Below, piece by piece: positions 1 to 8,061 of a stretch of 64,000 nt of DNA. The stretch covers positions 1 to 64,000 of the forward strand of contig NZ_FOCV01000029.1 in the NCBI RefSeq assembly GCF_900110205.1, read 5' to 3'. Within the stretch, counting starts at the first letter, position 1. Each line of letters opens with the position of its first letter. Under the pieces are notes generated by a model, which searched no databases, was not told where the DNA came from, and was given only the letters and a program-made list of their open reading frames with translations. A program made the position numbers and the translations under genes. Source of the DNA: Rhizobium tibeticum (GTDB lineage: Bacteria > Pseudomonadota > Alphaproteobacteria > Rhizobiales > Rhizobiaceae).

Positions 1-2
1 GT

Positions 3-143
3 CAGCTTCCAGTATCAGCCTGGCATGAGATCATCGGCAATCCAACCTATGCCGATGCCATCCTCGATCGCCTCGTTCATAACGCCCACCGCATAAACCT
101 ATCCGGGGAAAGCTTGCGGCGAAATCAGCGCCGGAAATCTTGA
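3..143 (+). CDS. istB: IS21 helper ATPase IstB, C-terminal end (partial)
   Basis: The first bases encode the last 46 residues of an IstB-type AAA+ ATPase, the helper that assists the IstA transposase of IS21 elements. The motifs AWHEIIGNPTYADAILD and HNAHRI align with the same region of the complete IstB at 52001-52777. The sequences differ (NLSGESLRR here, TLEGDSMRK there), so this is a different IS21 element. The N-terminal part lies outside the window. Confidence 0.9.
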   Translation, partial: QLPVSAWHEIIGNPTYADAILDRLVHNAHRINLSGESLRRNQRRKS

Positions 144-196
144 CTCGCTACACGAATGAACTGACAACAATCACTGCCAGCAGGACCCCAGCCTCA

Positions 197-267
197 GGGG
201 GGCGAGATCATCCCGGAATCCGGGGGCGCAATCATCTCGGAATTGGGGGCGGCTTCATCGGAATCGG
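197..267 (+). repeat. Three 24-bp tandem repeats at an IS21 right end
   Basis: Three consecutive units share the pattern GGGGGCG-N-N-ATCATC-CGGAAT with a 24-bp period (about 197-220, 221-244, 245-267). IS21-family elements carry several short repeats inside each end that bind IstA, and these lie just after the istB stop, where the right end should be. The exact outer tip of the element was not identified. Confidence 0.65.
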
Positions 268-585
268 CACAACGCAGCAATATTGGAGGCTCGAGTCTGA
301 TTGTAGCATGGAACATGAGACGATCCATCGTTCTGTCGAAGTCCGCCGATTACACTTCGAACTTGTGAAAAGGGTCGTCCTCAATGCCATAATTGCCCTT
401 CAACCCGGCAGCAGGTTTGGATAGGCTTCCGGGTACAATGGTAGCAAACGATTGCTATCTCGGCAATCGGTGCGTGCGTCTTGGAGGTCCACAAAGGGCG
501 GCACTAAGGCCACGGAATCTCTTGGCCTCATACGCTGCGTCCCTTATTCTCCATGCAACCAAGAGGCTAGAACGGAAATCACCCC
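268..585. other. Intergenic, no gene recognised
   Basis: This 318-bp stretch holds no convincing reading frame. A GTACAATGG stretch at 433-441 resembles the 3' half of the motif found at 16-40 kb but lacks its 5' half. The outer end of the preceding IS21 element should lie near its left side. Confidence 0.5.
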
Positions 586-1110
586 ATGCCATTGAGCGAC
601 GACGAACGTATGATGGATCACGCGTTAGCTGAGGCTCGCATCGCCTTATACCAAGGCGTCTTTCCAGTTGGCGCAGTTCTCGCCGCTGGAACACGCATTG
701 TCGGACGCGCCCATAAAACTATGGCGTCCAACCATCTGAGCCATGCTGAAATGAACCTGTATCACAAGGTTTTTGTAGGCGACTATAATTACGCACGTGC
801 TGAGAATTTGACCCTGTACACCACCTTGGAACCCTGCGTCATGTGTTTTGGCACCACTCTCCACCTTCCCGTAACGCGGGTGGTGTTCGCGATGACTGAT
901 GACTATGGAGGCTGTGGGGCCACGAGACTTGAACCAGCCCCGCCGCGCCACCTTTCGCGGCAGGTAGCGGTTGAGGGAGGGGTCCGCCGCCTCGATGCTT
1001 GCAGGCTGTTTAAGGAGTTCCTTGACAACACGACTGAGGCGTTCTGGCGGCAGGGCGGCGCACAGCACTTTCAGGCCGCAGTATACGCCGAACTGAACTC
1101 AGCAAACTGA
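586..1110 (+). CDS. Nucleoside/tRNA-adenosine deaminase-like protein
   Basis: This 174-residue protein belongs to the zinc-dependent cytidine/deoxycytidylate deaminase superfamily, which removes the amino group from bases or nucleosides. The zinc site is visible: HAEMN near residue 53 gives the zinc histidine and the proton-shuttling glutamate, and EPCVMC near residue 83 gives the two zinc cysteines. Length and arrangement fit the TadA/guanine deaminase branch, but the long C-terminal part is not that of housekeeping TadA, so the substrate is uncertain. It stands alone between IS remnants and decayed sequence, suggesting an acquired or stranded gene. Confidence 0.8.
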   Translation: MPLSDDERMMDHALAEARIALYQGVFPVGAVLAAGTRIVGRAHKTMASNHLSHAEMNLYHKVFVGDYNYARAENLTLYTTLEPCVMCFGTTLHLPVTRVVFAMTDDYGGCGATRLEPAPPRHLSRQVAVEGGVRRLDACRLFKEFLDNTTEAFWRQGGAQHFQAAVYAELNSAN

Positions 1111-1219
1111 GGGCAGTGAAATCGGAGAGTGCATTCTTCCGGATCGCGCGGAAGCAGCCCGCGGCCGTGGGTAGACGCGTTCATCGAGCATCAGTGCCAT
1201 ACGGCCTTAGAGAACGGCG

Positions 1220-1384
1220 ACAAACTGAGGATTGCGCCTGTCGATCATGCCGAGGACAAAGTTGCGCAAGGGGAAGCGCTTCCAGCATGGTCAGAAATCT
1301 TCGCTCCCGCGCTACCATGTCTAGAGCCGCATGGAAGCTCTCCACATGTTCTGCCGCAATGGGAACGATCTCGCGATCCGCCAT
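1220..1384 (-). pseudogene. GNAT N-acetyltransferase N-terminal fragment
   Basis: Read on the minus strand from 1384, the sequence begins MADREIVPIAAEHVESFHAA and continues with VARERRFLTMLEALPL, the typical start of a GNAT acetyltransferase. The frame then shifts near 1285 and continues as RNFVLGMIDRRNPQFVAV before a stop. The acetyl-CoA-binding half is absent. It is a truncated, frameshifted relic. Confidence 0.6.
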
Positions 1385-1723
1385 CGCCGATATGTCATTA
1401 CTGACCTTGCGATGGCTTTGAAACCTGAGGCGCCGAGCCATGAATGGCTCGCGACCGGTGTGTCTCTCTACACCGAACTTGCCGATTTCGCCTTGCGTGC
1501 ACGAGGCCATTGGGGTGCAAGCGGCAAAGCGTTGCCAAGAACTCTCATGACGTACCTGCCAGCCTTTGCAGATCGGTTCGAAAATGCGTTCGAAGCCCTG
1601 TTTACCGAAAAGAACGGACAGCCCGTTGATGTTCTAGTCGATGATGTTTTGCGTCCATTTGCCGGCCGATTGAGAGATGGCTGTCGTCAAGACGCGCCGA
1701 AAGAATGGAGTGATAGTGAATAA
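1385..1723 (+). pseudogene. C-terminal fragment of an unrecognised protein
   Basis: A reading frame of about 113 residues has protein-like composition (YVITDLAMAL, SHEWLATGVSLYTELADFAL, VDVLVDDVLRPF) and ends at a normal stop. It abuts the start of the GNAT fragment on the other strand and has no start codon with a ribosome site at the junction, so it is probably the surviving C-terminus of a larger protein. I do not recognise the family. Confidence 0.35.
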
Positions 1724-2222
1724 GGCAAACCAATGACAGACTGGGTTGAAAACCAGGGGGTAGCTCTCAACCTGAAACAAGTCGTGGTAGAGAATACATC
1801 GGTGGTGGATGGCAAGCTTACCGCCGCCTCATGCGTGCCGATCAACGAGGCCCAACTCTGACGAAACGCCTGCGGTAGCCAGACCGGACCGTGCTGGTCG
1901 GTGGGCTGCCGTACCAAGCCTCGAAATATGCCGCCGCGAGCGCAGCTCGGACCCTGAGATGACAATCTCCAACATTTGTGAACCCGTGTGCCGCATTGGC
2001 GGGAATTAGCACCAATTGACCTGCATTGAAGCGCAGACACCGCCGCGACGATGGTGCGGTTGAGTTGGTCGCTTCTCAGGTCCATAAGTTCTTAAATCGA
2101 TTTTAAAATATTGAATTCAAATCCTAATCGATTTTAATTACTTCATTAAAAAATTCTTGTTGCGGTGCGGAAGAATTCAAACCTTAAATGGCTGGCGAGG
2201 TCTGCTGTTTGGAGGAACTTGG
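1724..2222. other. Intergenic, decayed; AT-rich patch at 2095-2155
   Basis: No coherent gene is visible on either strand. Short protein-like pieces occur in different frames and suggest decay. Around 2095-2155 the sequence becomes strikingly AT-rich, with two copies of TCGATTTTAA, unlike the surrounding GC-rich DNA. It could hold a promoter for the small frame that follows. Confidence 0.4.
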
Positions 2223-2396
2223 ATGACTTTTACATTTCCGCTTACTGAAAAGCGCAATGTCGAGGAACTGCTGAAACACTTGGCACAGCACAAACTTAGC
2301 TGTCCAGGGAACTGTGTCGTGTCGGCGAAAACCCACGTCGCCCATGTATCGTCTTTCCATACGTTCGCGTTGGGTACTGCCCGTACCGCGTGGTAA
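2223..2396 (+). CDS. Small hypothetical protein (57 aa)
   Basis: This small frame starts at an ATG preceded by a strong ribosome site, TTTGGAGGAACTTGG, about nine bases upstream. The product begins MTFTFPLTEKRNVEELLKHL and has two cysteines (SCPGNC). No family is recognised. The ribosome site and the AT-rich promoter-like patch upstream are the reasons for listing it; it may also be the start of a truncated gene. Confidence 0.35.
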   Translation: MTFTFPLTEKRNVEELLKHLAQHKLSCPGNCVVSAKTHVAHVSSFHTFALGTARTAW

Positions 2397-2435
2397 CGAC
2401 GAAAGTAGGTGGCAACGGCACTATGCTGAGATTTG

Positions 2436-3536
2436 TCACAGCTTCAGTGCTAGTTGCTCAATGCACATGTCGGCCTGGCGCTCCAGCGAGGAGAGGGTCA
2501 CACCGAGGAGGCGTATCCCTTTCCGGGTCGGAAAGACGGATTCCAGCAGGACGCAAACTGTCTCCTTGATTTCGTCTGCAGATCGGAACGCTTGACCAAT
2601 CGTCCTGGCGCGGGTGATCTGCGTGAAGTCGGCGTACTTGATCTTGAGTGTGACGGTCTTGCCCGTGATGCTGTTTGCCTCACAGTGACGCCAGACCTTA
2701 GCGATTAACGACTTCAAACCGTCCACTGCTGGGTCGTAGGCGTGGATATCCTGCGCGAAGGTGTCTTCCGCTCCGATGGATTTGCGCACCCGGTCTGGCT
2801 TGACCTGTCGTTCGTCGATACCGCGGGCGATGCCATAGAAGTACGGCCCGGACTTGCCGAAATGCCGGACCAGGAACTCGATCTCCTTCTTCCGTAGGTC
2901 GGCTCCGGTCTCAATCCCGAGGCGATGCATCTTGTCGGCGGTCGCCGGGCCGACGCCGTGGAATTTCGTGATAGGCAATCCAGCCACGAATGCCGGCCCG
3001 TTCTTCGGCGTGATGACCGCCTGGCCATTCGGTTTGTTCAGGTCGCTCGCCATCTTGGCCAGGAACTTGTTGTACGAGATACCGGCAGAGGCGTTCAGCG
3101 CGGTTGCCGCCTTGATCCTTGCTCTGACTTCAAGGGCGATGTCGGTGGCGATCTCAATTCCCTTGAGGTTCTCGGTTACGTCGAGATAGGCCTCATCGAG
3201 CGATAGCGGCTCGATTATGGGCGTGTACTCGGCGAAGATTTCCCTAATCTGTGCCGATACGGCCTTGTACACATCGAAGCGCGGCTTCACGAAGATAAGG
3301 TCAGGGCACTTGCGCTTGGCCGTCACCGACGGCATGGCCGAGTGGACGCCGAACTTGCGAGCCTCGTAACTTGCAGCCGCTACCACACCGCGTGCTTCCG
3401 ATCCACCGACCGCGACGGGCTTCCCGCGAAGCTCCGGATTATCACGCTGCTCCACTGAGGCGTAGAAGGCATCCATGTCGACATGGATAATCTTGCGCGG
3501 ACGCTCCGCAGGCAAGCTCTCGATGTGATCAGTCAT
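2436..3536 (-). CDS. dinB: DNA polymerase IV
   Basis: This 366-residue Y-family polymerase copies past DNA lesions with low fidelity. The catalytic N-terminal motif HVDMDAFYASVE and the second acidic motif SLDEAYLDVT are intact, followed by the helix-hairpin-helix-like GVGPATADKM and a little-finger domain. The start at 3536 (MTDHIESL) fits the family length and overlaps the stop of the upstream small gene at 3529. That overlap suggests co-transcription. An imuA fragment nearby points to a former mutagenesis gene group. Confidence 0.95.
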   Translation of the reverse strand: MTDHIESLPAERPRKIIHVDMDAFYASVEQRDNPELRGKPVAVGGSEARGVVAAASYEARKFGVHSAMPSVTAKRKCPDLIFVKPRFDVYKAVSAQIREIFAEYTPIIEPLSLDEAYLDVTENLKGIEIATDIALEVRARIKAATALNASAGISYNKFLAKMASDLNKPNGQAVITPKNGPAFVAGLPITKFHGVGPATADKMHRLGIETGADLRKKEIEFLVRHFGKSGPYFYGIARGIDERQVKPDRVRKSIGAEDTFAQDIHAYDPAVDGLKSLIAKVWRHCEANSITGKTVTLKIKYADFTQITRARTIGQAFRSADEIKETVCVLLESVFPTRKGIRLLGVTLSSLERQADMCIEQLALKL

Positions 3537-3789
3537 CGCGCATTTCCGCATCCGGGAGTAAGCAGGAGAACTGGGCCACGCAACGATCAATACCGTCTGC
3601 GCTGTTCATGCGAGGGCAGCCGACAGTAAGCCGCCGCCTGAGTTGACGGAAGGGCAGACTGGCTCCGTACTGTTTCACCAGAGCTTTCCGATCAAGATCA
3701 GTTCTCCGATCGCAGGCACTGCATTCGATTGTGATGAGCGCCCCCCGATAGTCTCGGAGCGTTGCTTCGTCGCAGGAATTTTTTATCAT
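3529..3789 (-). CDS. Small cysteine-containing hypothetical protein upstream of dinB
   Basis: This 86-residue protein has a zinc-ribbon-like look: IECSACDRRTDLD near residues 22-34 supplies a CxxC pair, and a GCPRM segment follows near residue 57. Similar short proteins are common in rhizobia, often beside mutagenesis or replication genes; that is a recollection, not a search result. Its stop overlaps the dinB start by eight bases, so the two are probably one transcript. Metal binding is inferred. Confidence 0.65.
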   Translation of the reverse strand: MIKNSCDEATLRDYRGALITIECSACDRRTDLDRKALVKQYGASLPFRQLRRRLTVGCPRMNSADGIDRCVAQFSCLLPDAEMRDD

Positions 3790-3952
3790 CCTAAGATATC
3801 ATGCGCCCTGTGGATCGCCCGCGGTTACTCTAGCTTGTGTCGCTGTGGATGGACTGCGTTCATAATCCACCCGAAACACGACCGTTGACTCGAATTTCAG
3901 AAAGAAACAAATGTAGAACATACTCGCTTTTGGACGAGATGGAATCCTGATT

Positions 3953-4192
3953 TTGACGAAGGCCACAGATGGCGCAAGTGAGCGCAAACCCTGTCATCAC
4001 CGAGCCTCGAGAACGCATATCGCACCTCGAAGGCAATTAGGTACGCCAGAAGCAGACTCACCGTTCGGCGTCCGCGAGATTGATGATCATTTGCCGAATG
4101 GCGGACTGTCCCTCGGGGCAATCCATGAGTTCGCTGGTGGCGGGGCAGGTACGGTCGACGGAGCAGCCGCAGCCCTGTGGGGCCGCATTCGA
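3953..4192 (+). pseudogene. imuA: ImuA N-terminal fragment
   Basis: The stretch FGVREIDDHLPNGGLSLGAI followed by HEFAGGG and DGAAAALWG matches the N-terminal core of ImuA, the RecA/SulA-like accessory protein of the imuA-imuB-dnaE2 mutagenesis cassette. The similarity stops abruptly near 4192 and no imuB or dnaE2 follows. It is a truncated stub close to dinB. Confidence 0.7.
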
Positions 4193-4381
4193 CGACTGTC
4201 TTCACAGTGCAAGCGACTTGCGAAAGGTGCACGAACAAACGAACTCACATGGGCATTCCACACTGGAGGACTGCTTGCGGCGTTCAGTAGAAGTGTTGGA
4301 TGAAACGCGGGTTCCTCAGAAGCGCTGTCGTTTCATTTAAGTGCGACCGGTCCTATAATCCTGTGGGGTGAGACCGAACCA

Positions 4382-6289
4382 ATGGACCGCAAGCTTTCCG
4401 CCATCCTCGCTGCTGATGTCGTGGGCTATTCCGCGCTGATGGAGCGCGACGAGGCTGGCACATTCGAGCGCCTTCGTGCGGGACGCAAGGAACTGTTTGA
4501 GCCGGAGATTGCTCGCCATCACGGCCAGATTTTCAAGCTTATGGGCGACGGGATGCTCGCCGAATTTGGCAGCGTGGTGGACGCCGTGGAATGCGCCGTC
4601 TCGCTGCAGCGCGGGCTGGCCGAACGGAATGCCGCCGTTCCCGAGGACCAGCGGATCCGGGTCAGGATCGGGATCAATCTCGGCGAGGTGATCGTTGAGG
4701 GCGAGGACCGGTATGGCGAGGGCGTCAATGTCGCGGCCAGGCTTCAGCAGCTGGCAGACCCGGGCGGAATCTGTGTTTCGGGAAAGGTCGCCAGGGAGGT
4801 TGAGAAGAAGCTGGCTTTCGGCTTCGAGCCGATGGGCGAGCAGAAGGTGAAGAATATCGCCGAACCGGTGCAGGCCTTCCGCATCATCCTTGAGGGACAA
4901 GCCCCACGCCAACCAGCGCCGTCATTGCCTCCGCGCTGGGTTTGGGCAGCAGCAGCGGTGCCAGTCCTTATTCTGGTTTTGGCCGGGACGGTCTGGCAAT
5001 TCTGGCCGACTGTGACAGTAAGTGGCAAACCGTCGGTAGCGGTGCTGCCGTTCGACAACTATGGCGGCGACGTGGCGACCGGACGCCTCGCCGATGGCCT
5101 CACCGAGGACATAATCACCGATCTGGCGGGGTTCCCTGAATTCCATGTGATCGCCCGTAACTCGACTGACCAATACCGGGACAAACCAGCCGTGCCGAGT
5201 GAAGTGGGTAAGGCGCTTGGCGCAGGATTTGTGGTCGAGGGTTCCATCCAGCGTCAGTCTGACCGCGTAAGGATTACGGCGCAGCTCATCGACGCCAAAA
5301 CGGGCAAACATCTTTGGTCGCAGCGCTGGGACCGGCCGGACGAGGACTTGTTCGCAATCCAGATCGAAATTTCCGAGCAGATTTCGAACCGCCTCGGCGG
5401 CGGCGCAGGCTTGGTCCAGGAGGCGGGCCGCATCACCGCCCACCGAAAGCCGCCCGAGAATCTCAATGCCTACGAACTTTATCTGCTCGGCACCGAAAAA
5501 CTCGAGCAAGTCAATCAGGCGGATGTCGAGGAGGCCGTCAGGCTGCTCAACCGCGCGGTCGAACTGGACCCCGGCCTTGCCCGCGCCTGGGTCGAACTTA
5601 GCCATTCCCATGGATTCTTGTCCAACCTCGGCGTCGAACCCGAAAAGAACCGGGCTCTCTCTATCGAGGCTGCCGAACACGCCTTGCAGCTCGATCCGAG
5701 TGATGCCGAGGCGCATGCTGTTTATGCCATCACTCTGGGTGACAGAGGCGAATTCGAGCACGCCAAGGCAGAGTTCGACACAGCGCTGCGCCTTGCTCCC
5801 GGCCAATTTGAAGTTCTGACTTTTTACATTGGTTGGGCCTCGACCTTCGGCGATCCTGAGCGCGGCGCGCAACTGGTAGACAAGGCGGTCAGTCTCAACC
5901 CCGGTTTTCCGATGTGGAGCGCCAGGATTTTCACTTACGCCTACTTCATGGCGGGCCGGTATGAGAATGCGCTTCGAATGCTTGGCCGCGTGACGCCGGA
6001 AAGCTATGGAAGGGGGCAGTGGGTGATGCGTTCCGGCGCGCTTGCAGCTCTTGGTCGAAGCGAAGAGGCGAAGGCTTCATTAACGAACGCAATCAACCGG
6101 TTTCCCAATTTGACGGTCGAGGGATTTGTCAATCAGCCCGGATTCAATGAAGCGGAGCGCCAGCGGTTGATCGAAACCATGCGGCTCGCCGGCTTCCCGG
6201 ACTGTGCCAAGGCAGACGAGCTCGCGAAGATCGAGAAGCCGCTGCGCCTGCCGGAGTGTGCTTCGCCGAAAAATGGCGGCCACGGATGA
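4382..6289 (+). CDS. Class III adenylate/guanylate cyclase with TolB-like and TPR regions
   Basis: This 635-residue protein has three parts. Residues 1-170 form a class III nucleotide cyclase domain with metal-binding D12 (ILAADVVGYS) and D56 (LMGDGMLAEF) and transition-state residues N116 and R120 (GEGVNVAAR), so it is probably active. A single membrane helix follows at about 187-208. Residues 215-330 resemble the TolB N-terminal domain (SVAVLPFDN), and the rest is tetratricopeptide repeats. This arrangement is common and expanded in rhizobia, where individual roles are mostly unknown. The likely topology puts the cyclase in the cytoplasm and the TPR part outside. Confidence 0.9.
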   Translation: MDRKLSAILAADVVGYSALMERDEAGTFERLRAGRKELFEPEIARHHGQIFKLMGDGMLAEFGSVVDAVECAVSLQRGLAERNAAVPEDQRIRVRIGINLGEVIVEGEDRYGEGVNVAARLQQLADPGGICVSGKVAREVEKKLAFGFEPMGEQKVKNIAEPVQAFRIILEGQAPRQPAPSLPPRWVWAAAAVPVLILVLAGTVWQFWPTVTVSGKPSVAVLPFDNYGGDVATGRLADGLTEDIITDLAGFPEFHVIARNSTDQYRDKPAVPSEVGKALGAGFVVEGSIQRQSDRVRITAQLIDAKTGKHLWSQRWDRPDEDLFAIQIEISEQISNRLGGGAGLVQEAGRITAHRKPPENLNAYELYLLGTEKLEQVNQADVEEAVRLLNRAVELDPGLARAWVELSHSHGFLSNLGVEPEKNRALSIEAAEHALQLDPSDAEAHAVYAITLGDRGEFEHAKAEFDTALRLAPGQFEVLTFYIGWASTFGDPERGAQLVDKAVSLNPGFPMWSARIFTYAYFMAGRYENALRMLGRVTPESYGRGQWVMRSGALAALGRSEEAKASLTNAINRFPNLTVEGFVNQPGFNEAERQRLIETMRLAGFPDCAKADELAKIEKPLRLPECASPKNGGHG

Positions 6290-6495
6290 CAATCGTCTCG
6301 AAGGGTCCGAAACGCGACCTTCGTTTCACTGACCGCGAAAGCCCAGATGCGGCGCAAAGTAGACCCTCGGCTCCGGGAAGTGATTTTAGAAATCAATAGG
6401 CGTAACAATAGTGGTGCCCAGTTTCATCTCGTCCGGCGCTCCATCCACACCCAGCGGCTCACCACCGCACTGTCTGCTTCACCGGACGCTTAACG
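6290..6495. other. Intergenic between the cyclase and the GntR operon
   Basis: I see no gene here. It precedes the perfect stem-loop at 6496-6530 and the promoter region of the GntR regulator. Confidence 0.4.
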
Positions 6496-6530
6496 AAGAA
6501 TCCAGCGACGTTCGACGCCGCTGGATTCTT
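6496..6530. other. Perfect 12-bp stem-loop
   Basis: AAGAATCCAGCG is followed after 11 bases by its exact reverse complement CGCTGGATTCTT. There is no long T tract on either side, so it is a poor intrinsic terminator, but the stem is strong. It lies between the cyclase gene and the GntR operon and may be a transcript end or a repeat element. Confidence 0.55.
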
Positions 6531-6669
6531 TGATCACAACGCGGCCGTGACCTTCGCAGCCACGTCCGACGATGCCGCGTGGCGCAAGGCACTTGATCAA
6601 CGAAATCGGAGGATTGCACGGCCGTGCGCCTGGCCTGTCGCGGAAAGATACTTGCATAAATGTGAACAG

Positions 6670-6681
6670 CATGTATACATG
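6670..6681. promoter_or_regulatory. Palindromic operator CATGTATACATG
   Basis: A 12-bp perfect palindrome lies immediately before, or overlapping, the first candidate start codon of the GntR gene. GntR regulators of the FCD class often bind palindromes of the GTATAC type. The position suggests autorepression of the operon. Confidence 0.6.
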
Positions 6682-6687
6682 TTGTTC

Positions 6688-7407
6688 ATGACGCGATTAC
6701 AAGATAGTGGACACTTCGCTATTATTGAGCCGCCAGCCGAGGCAGCTCAGGATGTCGTTTACCGATGGTTGAAGCAACATGTCCTGACGTTACCGCGTCA
6801 TGAAGCAACTTTCGTTACAGAGGCTGAGGTTTGCCGTGCGACTGGAACGTCACGGACGCCCGTGCGGGAGGCGTTGTTGAGGCTGGAGTCGGACGGGCTT
6901 CTACGGATTGTGCCCAAGAAGGGCGCATACGTAGCCGCGATAACTGAAGCCGATGTCGAGTCCGTGATGCAGGCCAGAGGGCTGGTGGAGGATTGGTGCG
7001 TGCGACGTGCGGCCTTGTTAGGCGAGTCTCTGGCAGCGGAGTTGGACCGGCTCGTGAGCCGGCAAGCGGAGTTGGAGCAAAGCCCAGTGACGTTCATCGA
7101 GTGCGACCGAGAATTTCACCGTACGATCGTGCGCTCTGCCGGGAATCCAATACTGGCGGATTTTTATGAAACTCTGCGGGATCGCCAGTTGCGCATGGGA
7201 TTGCATGCAATCGCTGCTTCCGAGGAGCGCATCCGTATTGTGTTGGCCGAGCATGCTGCCATCGTCGAAGCGATACGCTCTGGCGATCCTGAACGCGCTG
7301 CGGGTTCAATAGCCGTGCACTTGACCAATACCTTGCTAGCGATGCGAATGCCGATAGCTGCAGGCTGGGTGCGCAGCGCAGCAGACTCGCGCGGAAGTCG
7401 GTTTTGA
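6688..7407 (+). CDS. GntR family transcriptional regulator (FCD class)
   Basis: This is a helix-turn-helix repressor of about 239 residues. The N-terminal winged helix contains TEAEVCRATGTSRTPVREAL and is followed by LESDGLLRIVPKKGAYVA, the GntR signature. The C-terminal all-helical FCD domain carries the metal/ligand residues of RGLVEDWCVRR and ECDREFHRTI. It heads an operon with a flavin reductase, an HpaB-like oxygenase and a cupin, so it probably senses the substrate of that pathway. Start codons at 6679 and 6688 are both possible, and neither has a clear ribosome site. Confidence 0.85.
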   Translation: MTRLQDSGHFAIIEPPAEAAQDVVYRWLKQHVLTLPRHEATFVTEAEVCRATGTSRTPVREALLRLESDGLLRIVPKKGAYVAAITEADVESVMQARGLVEDWCVRRAALLGESLAAELDRLVSRQAELEQSPVTFIECDREFHRTIVRSAGNPILADFYETLRDRQLRMGLHAIAASEERIRIVLAEHAAIVEAIRSGDPERAAGSIAVHLTNTLLAMRMPIAAGWVRSAADSRGSRF

Positions 7408-7510
7408 TGAAAATGACTGTACGAGTGTTTGAGTGGTGGCCTGAGGTCTGGAAGTAGGCGCAGCCAAAGCGGTTCTCCTCCCTGACCATTCGAATGGAAA
7501 GGAGCGAGAA

Positions 7511-8047
7511 ATGGGCCCCGAGTTGAAAACAGCTTTCGATCAACAGGCGTTTCGGCAAGCGTTGGGCCAGTTTCCCACCGGCGTCTGCGTCGTGACCTGT
7601 ACAGCGGAGTTTGAACGGCTTGGCATGACCATGAGTTCTTTCAACTGTTTGTCTCTCGATCCACCTCTCATCCTCTTCAGCATCGATCGCAAGGCTGCAA
7701 GCCTCTCCTTATGGGAGAAGGCCGAGGGTTACGCGGTTAATGTATTGGCTGAAAACCAAAAGGAAATTTCCAATCGGTTCGCGAAGTCTCTTTCAAACAA
7801 ATGGGAAGGAACGAGATTCGCGCACGGGCAATTCGGTGCACCCTTGCTGCCTGGCGTTGCCGCCGTTTTCGAGTGCATCCCCTGGGCCAAGTATGACGGC
7901 GGCGACCATACACTTTTTATAGCGGAGGTGAAGAGCTTCTCGTCGTCGGTTGATCGGATGCCGCTTGTGTTCAGCAAGGGGCGCTATGCAGCGCTGCAGT
8001 CGACCGAATTCGTTGCGCCACTTTGGCCGCTCGACATTCACTACTGA
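7511..8047 (+). CDS. Flavin reductase, small component of a two-component monooxygenase
   Basis: This 178-residue protein is of the flavin-reductase-like FMN-binding family (HpaC/NmoB type), which uses NAD(P)H to make reduced flavin for a partner oxygenase. The family core is visible: ALGQFPTGVCVVT near the N-terminus, then MTMSSFNCLSLDPPLILFSI, and FSKGRYAAL near the end. A clear AAAGGAG ribosome site precedes the ATG. The oxygenase gene starts 14 bases after its stop, a tight operon typical of a functional pair. Confidence 0.9.
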   Translation: MGPELKTAFDQQAFRQALGQFPTGVCVVTCTAEFERLGMTMSSFNCLSLDPPLILFSIDRKAASLSLWEKAEGYAVNVLAENQKEISNRFAKSLSNKWEGTRFAHGQFGAPLLPGVAAVFECIPWAKYDGGDHTLFIAEVKSFSSSVDRMPLVFSKGRYAALQSTEFVAPLWPLDIHY

Positions 8048-8061
8048 CGAGGGAGAGGGAC

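Noticed and set aside
423..441. GTACAATGG upstream of the deaminase gene, resembling the regulon motif
   Set aside because: Only the 3' half matches; the GAYACC half is absent, so it is probably a chance -10-like sequence.
4337..5872. Long minus-strand open frames across the cyclase gene
   Set aside because: They are antisense shadows of a well-conserved plus-strand protein and have no family resemblance.
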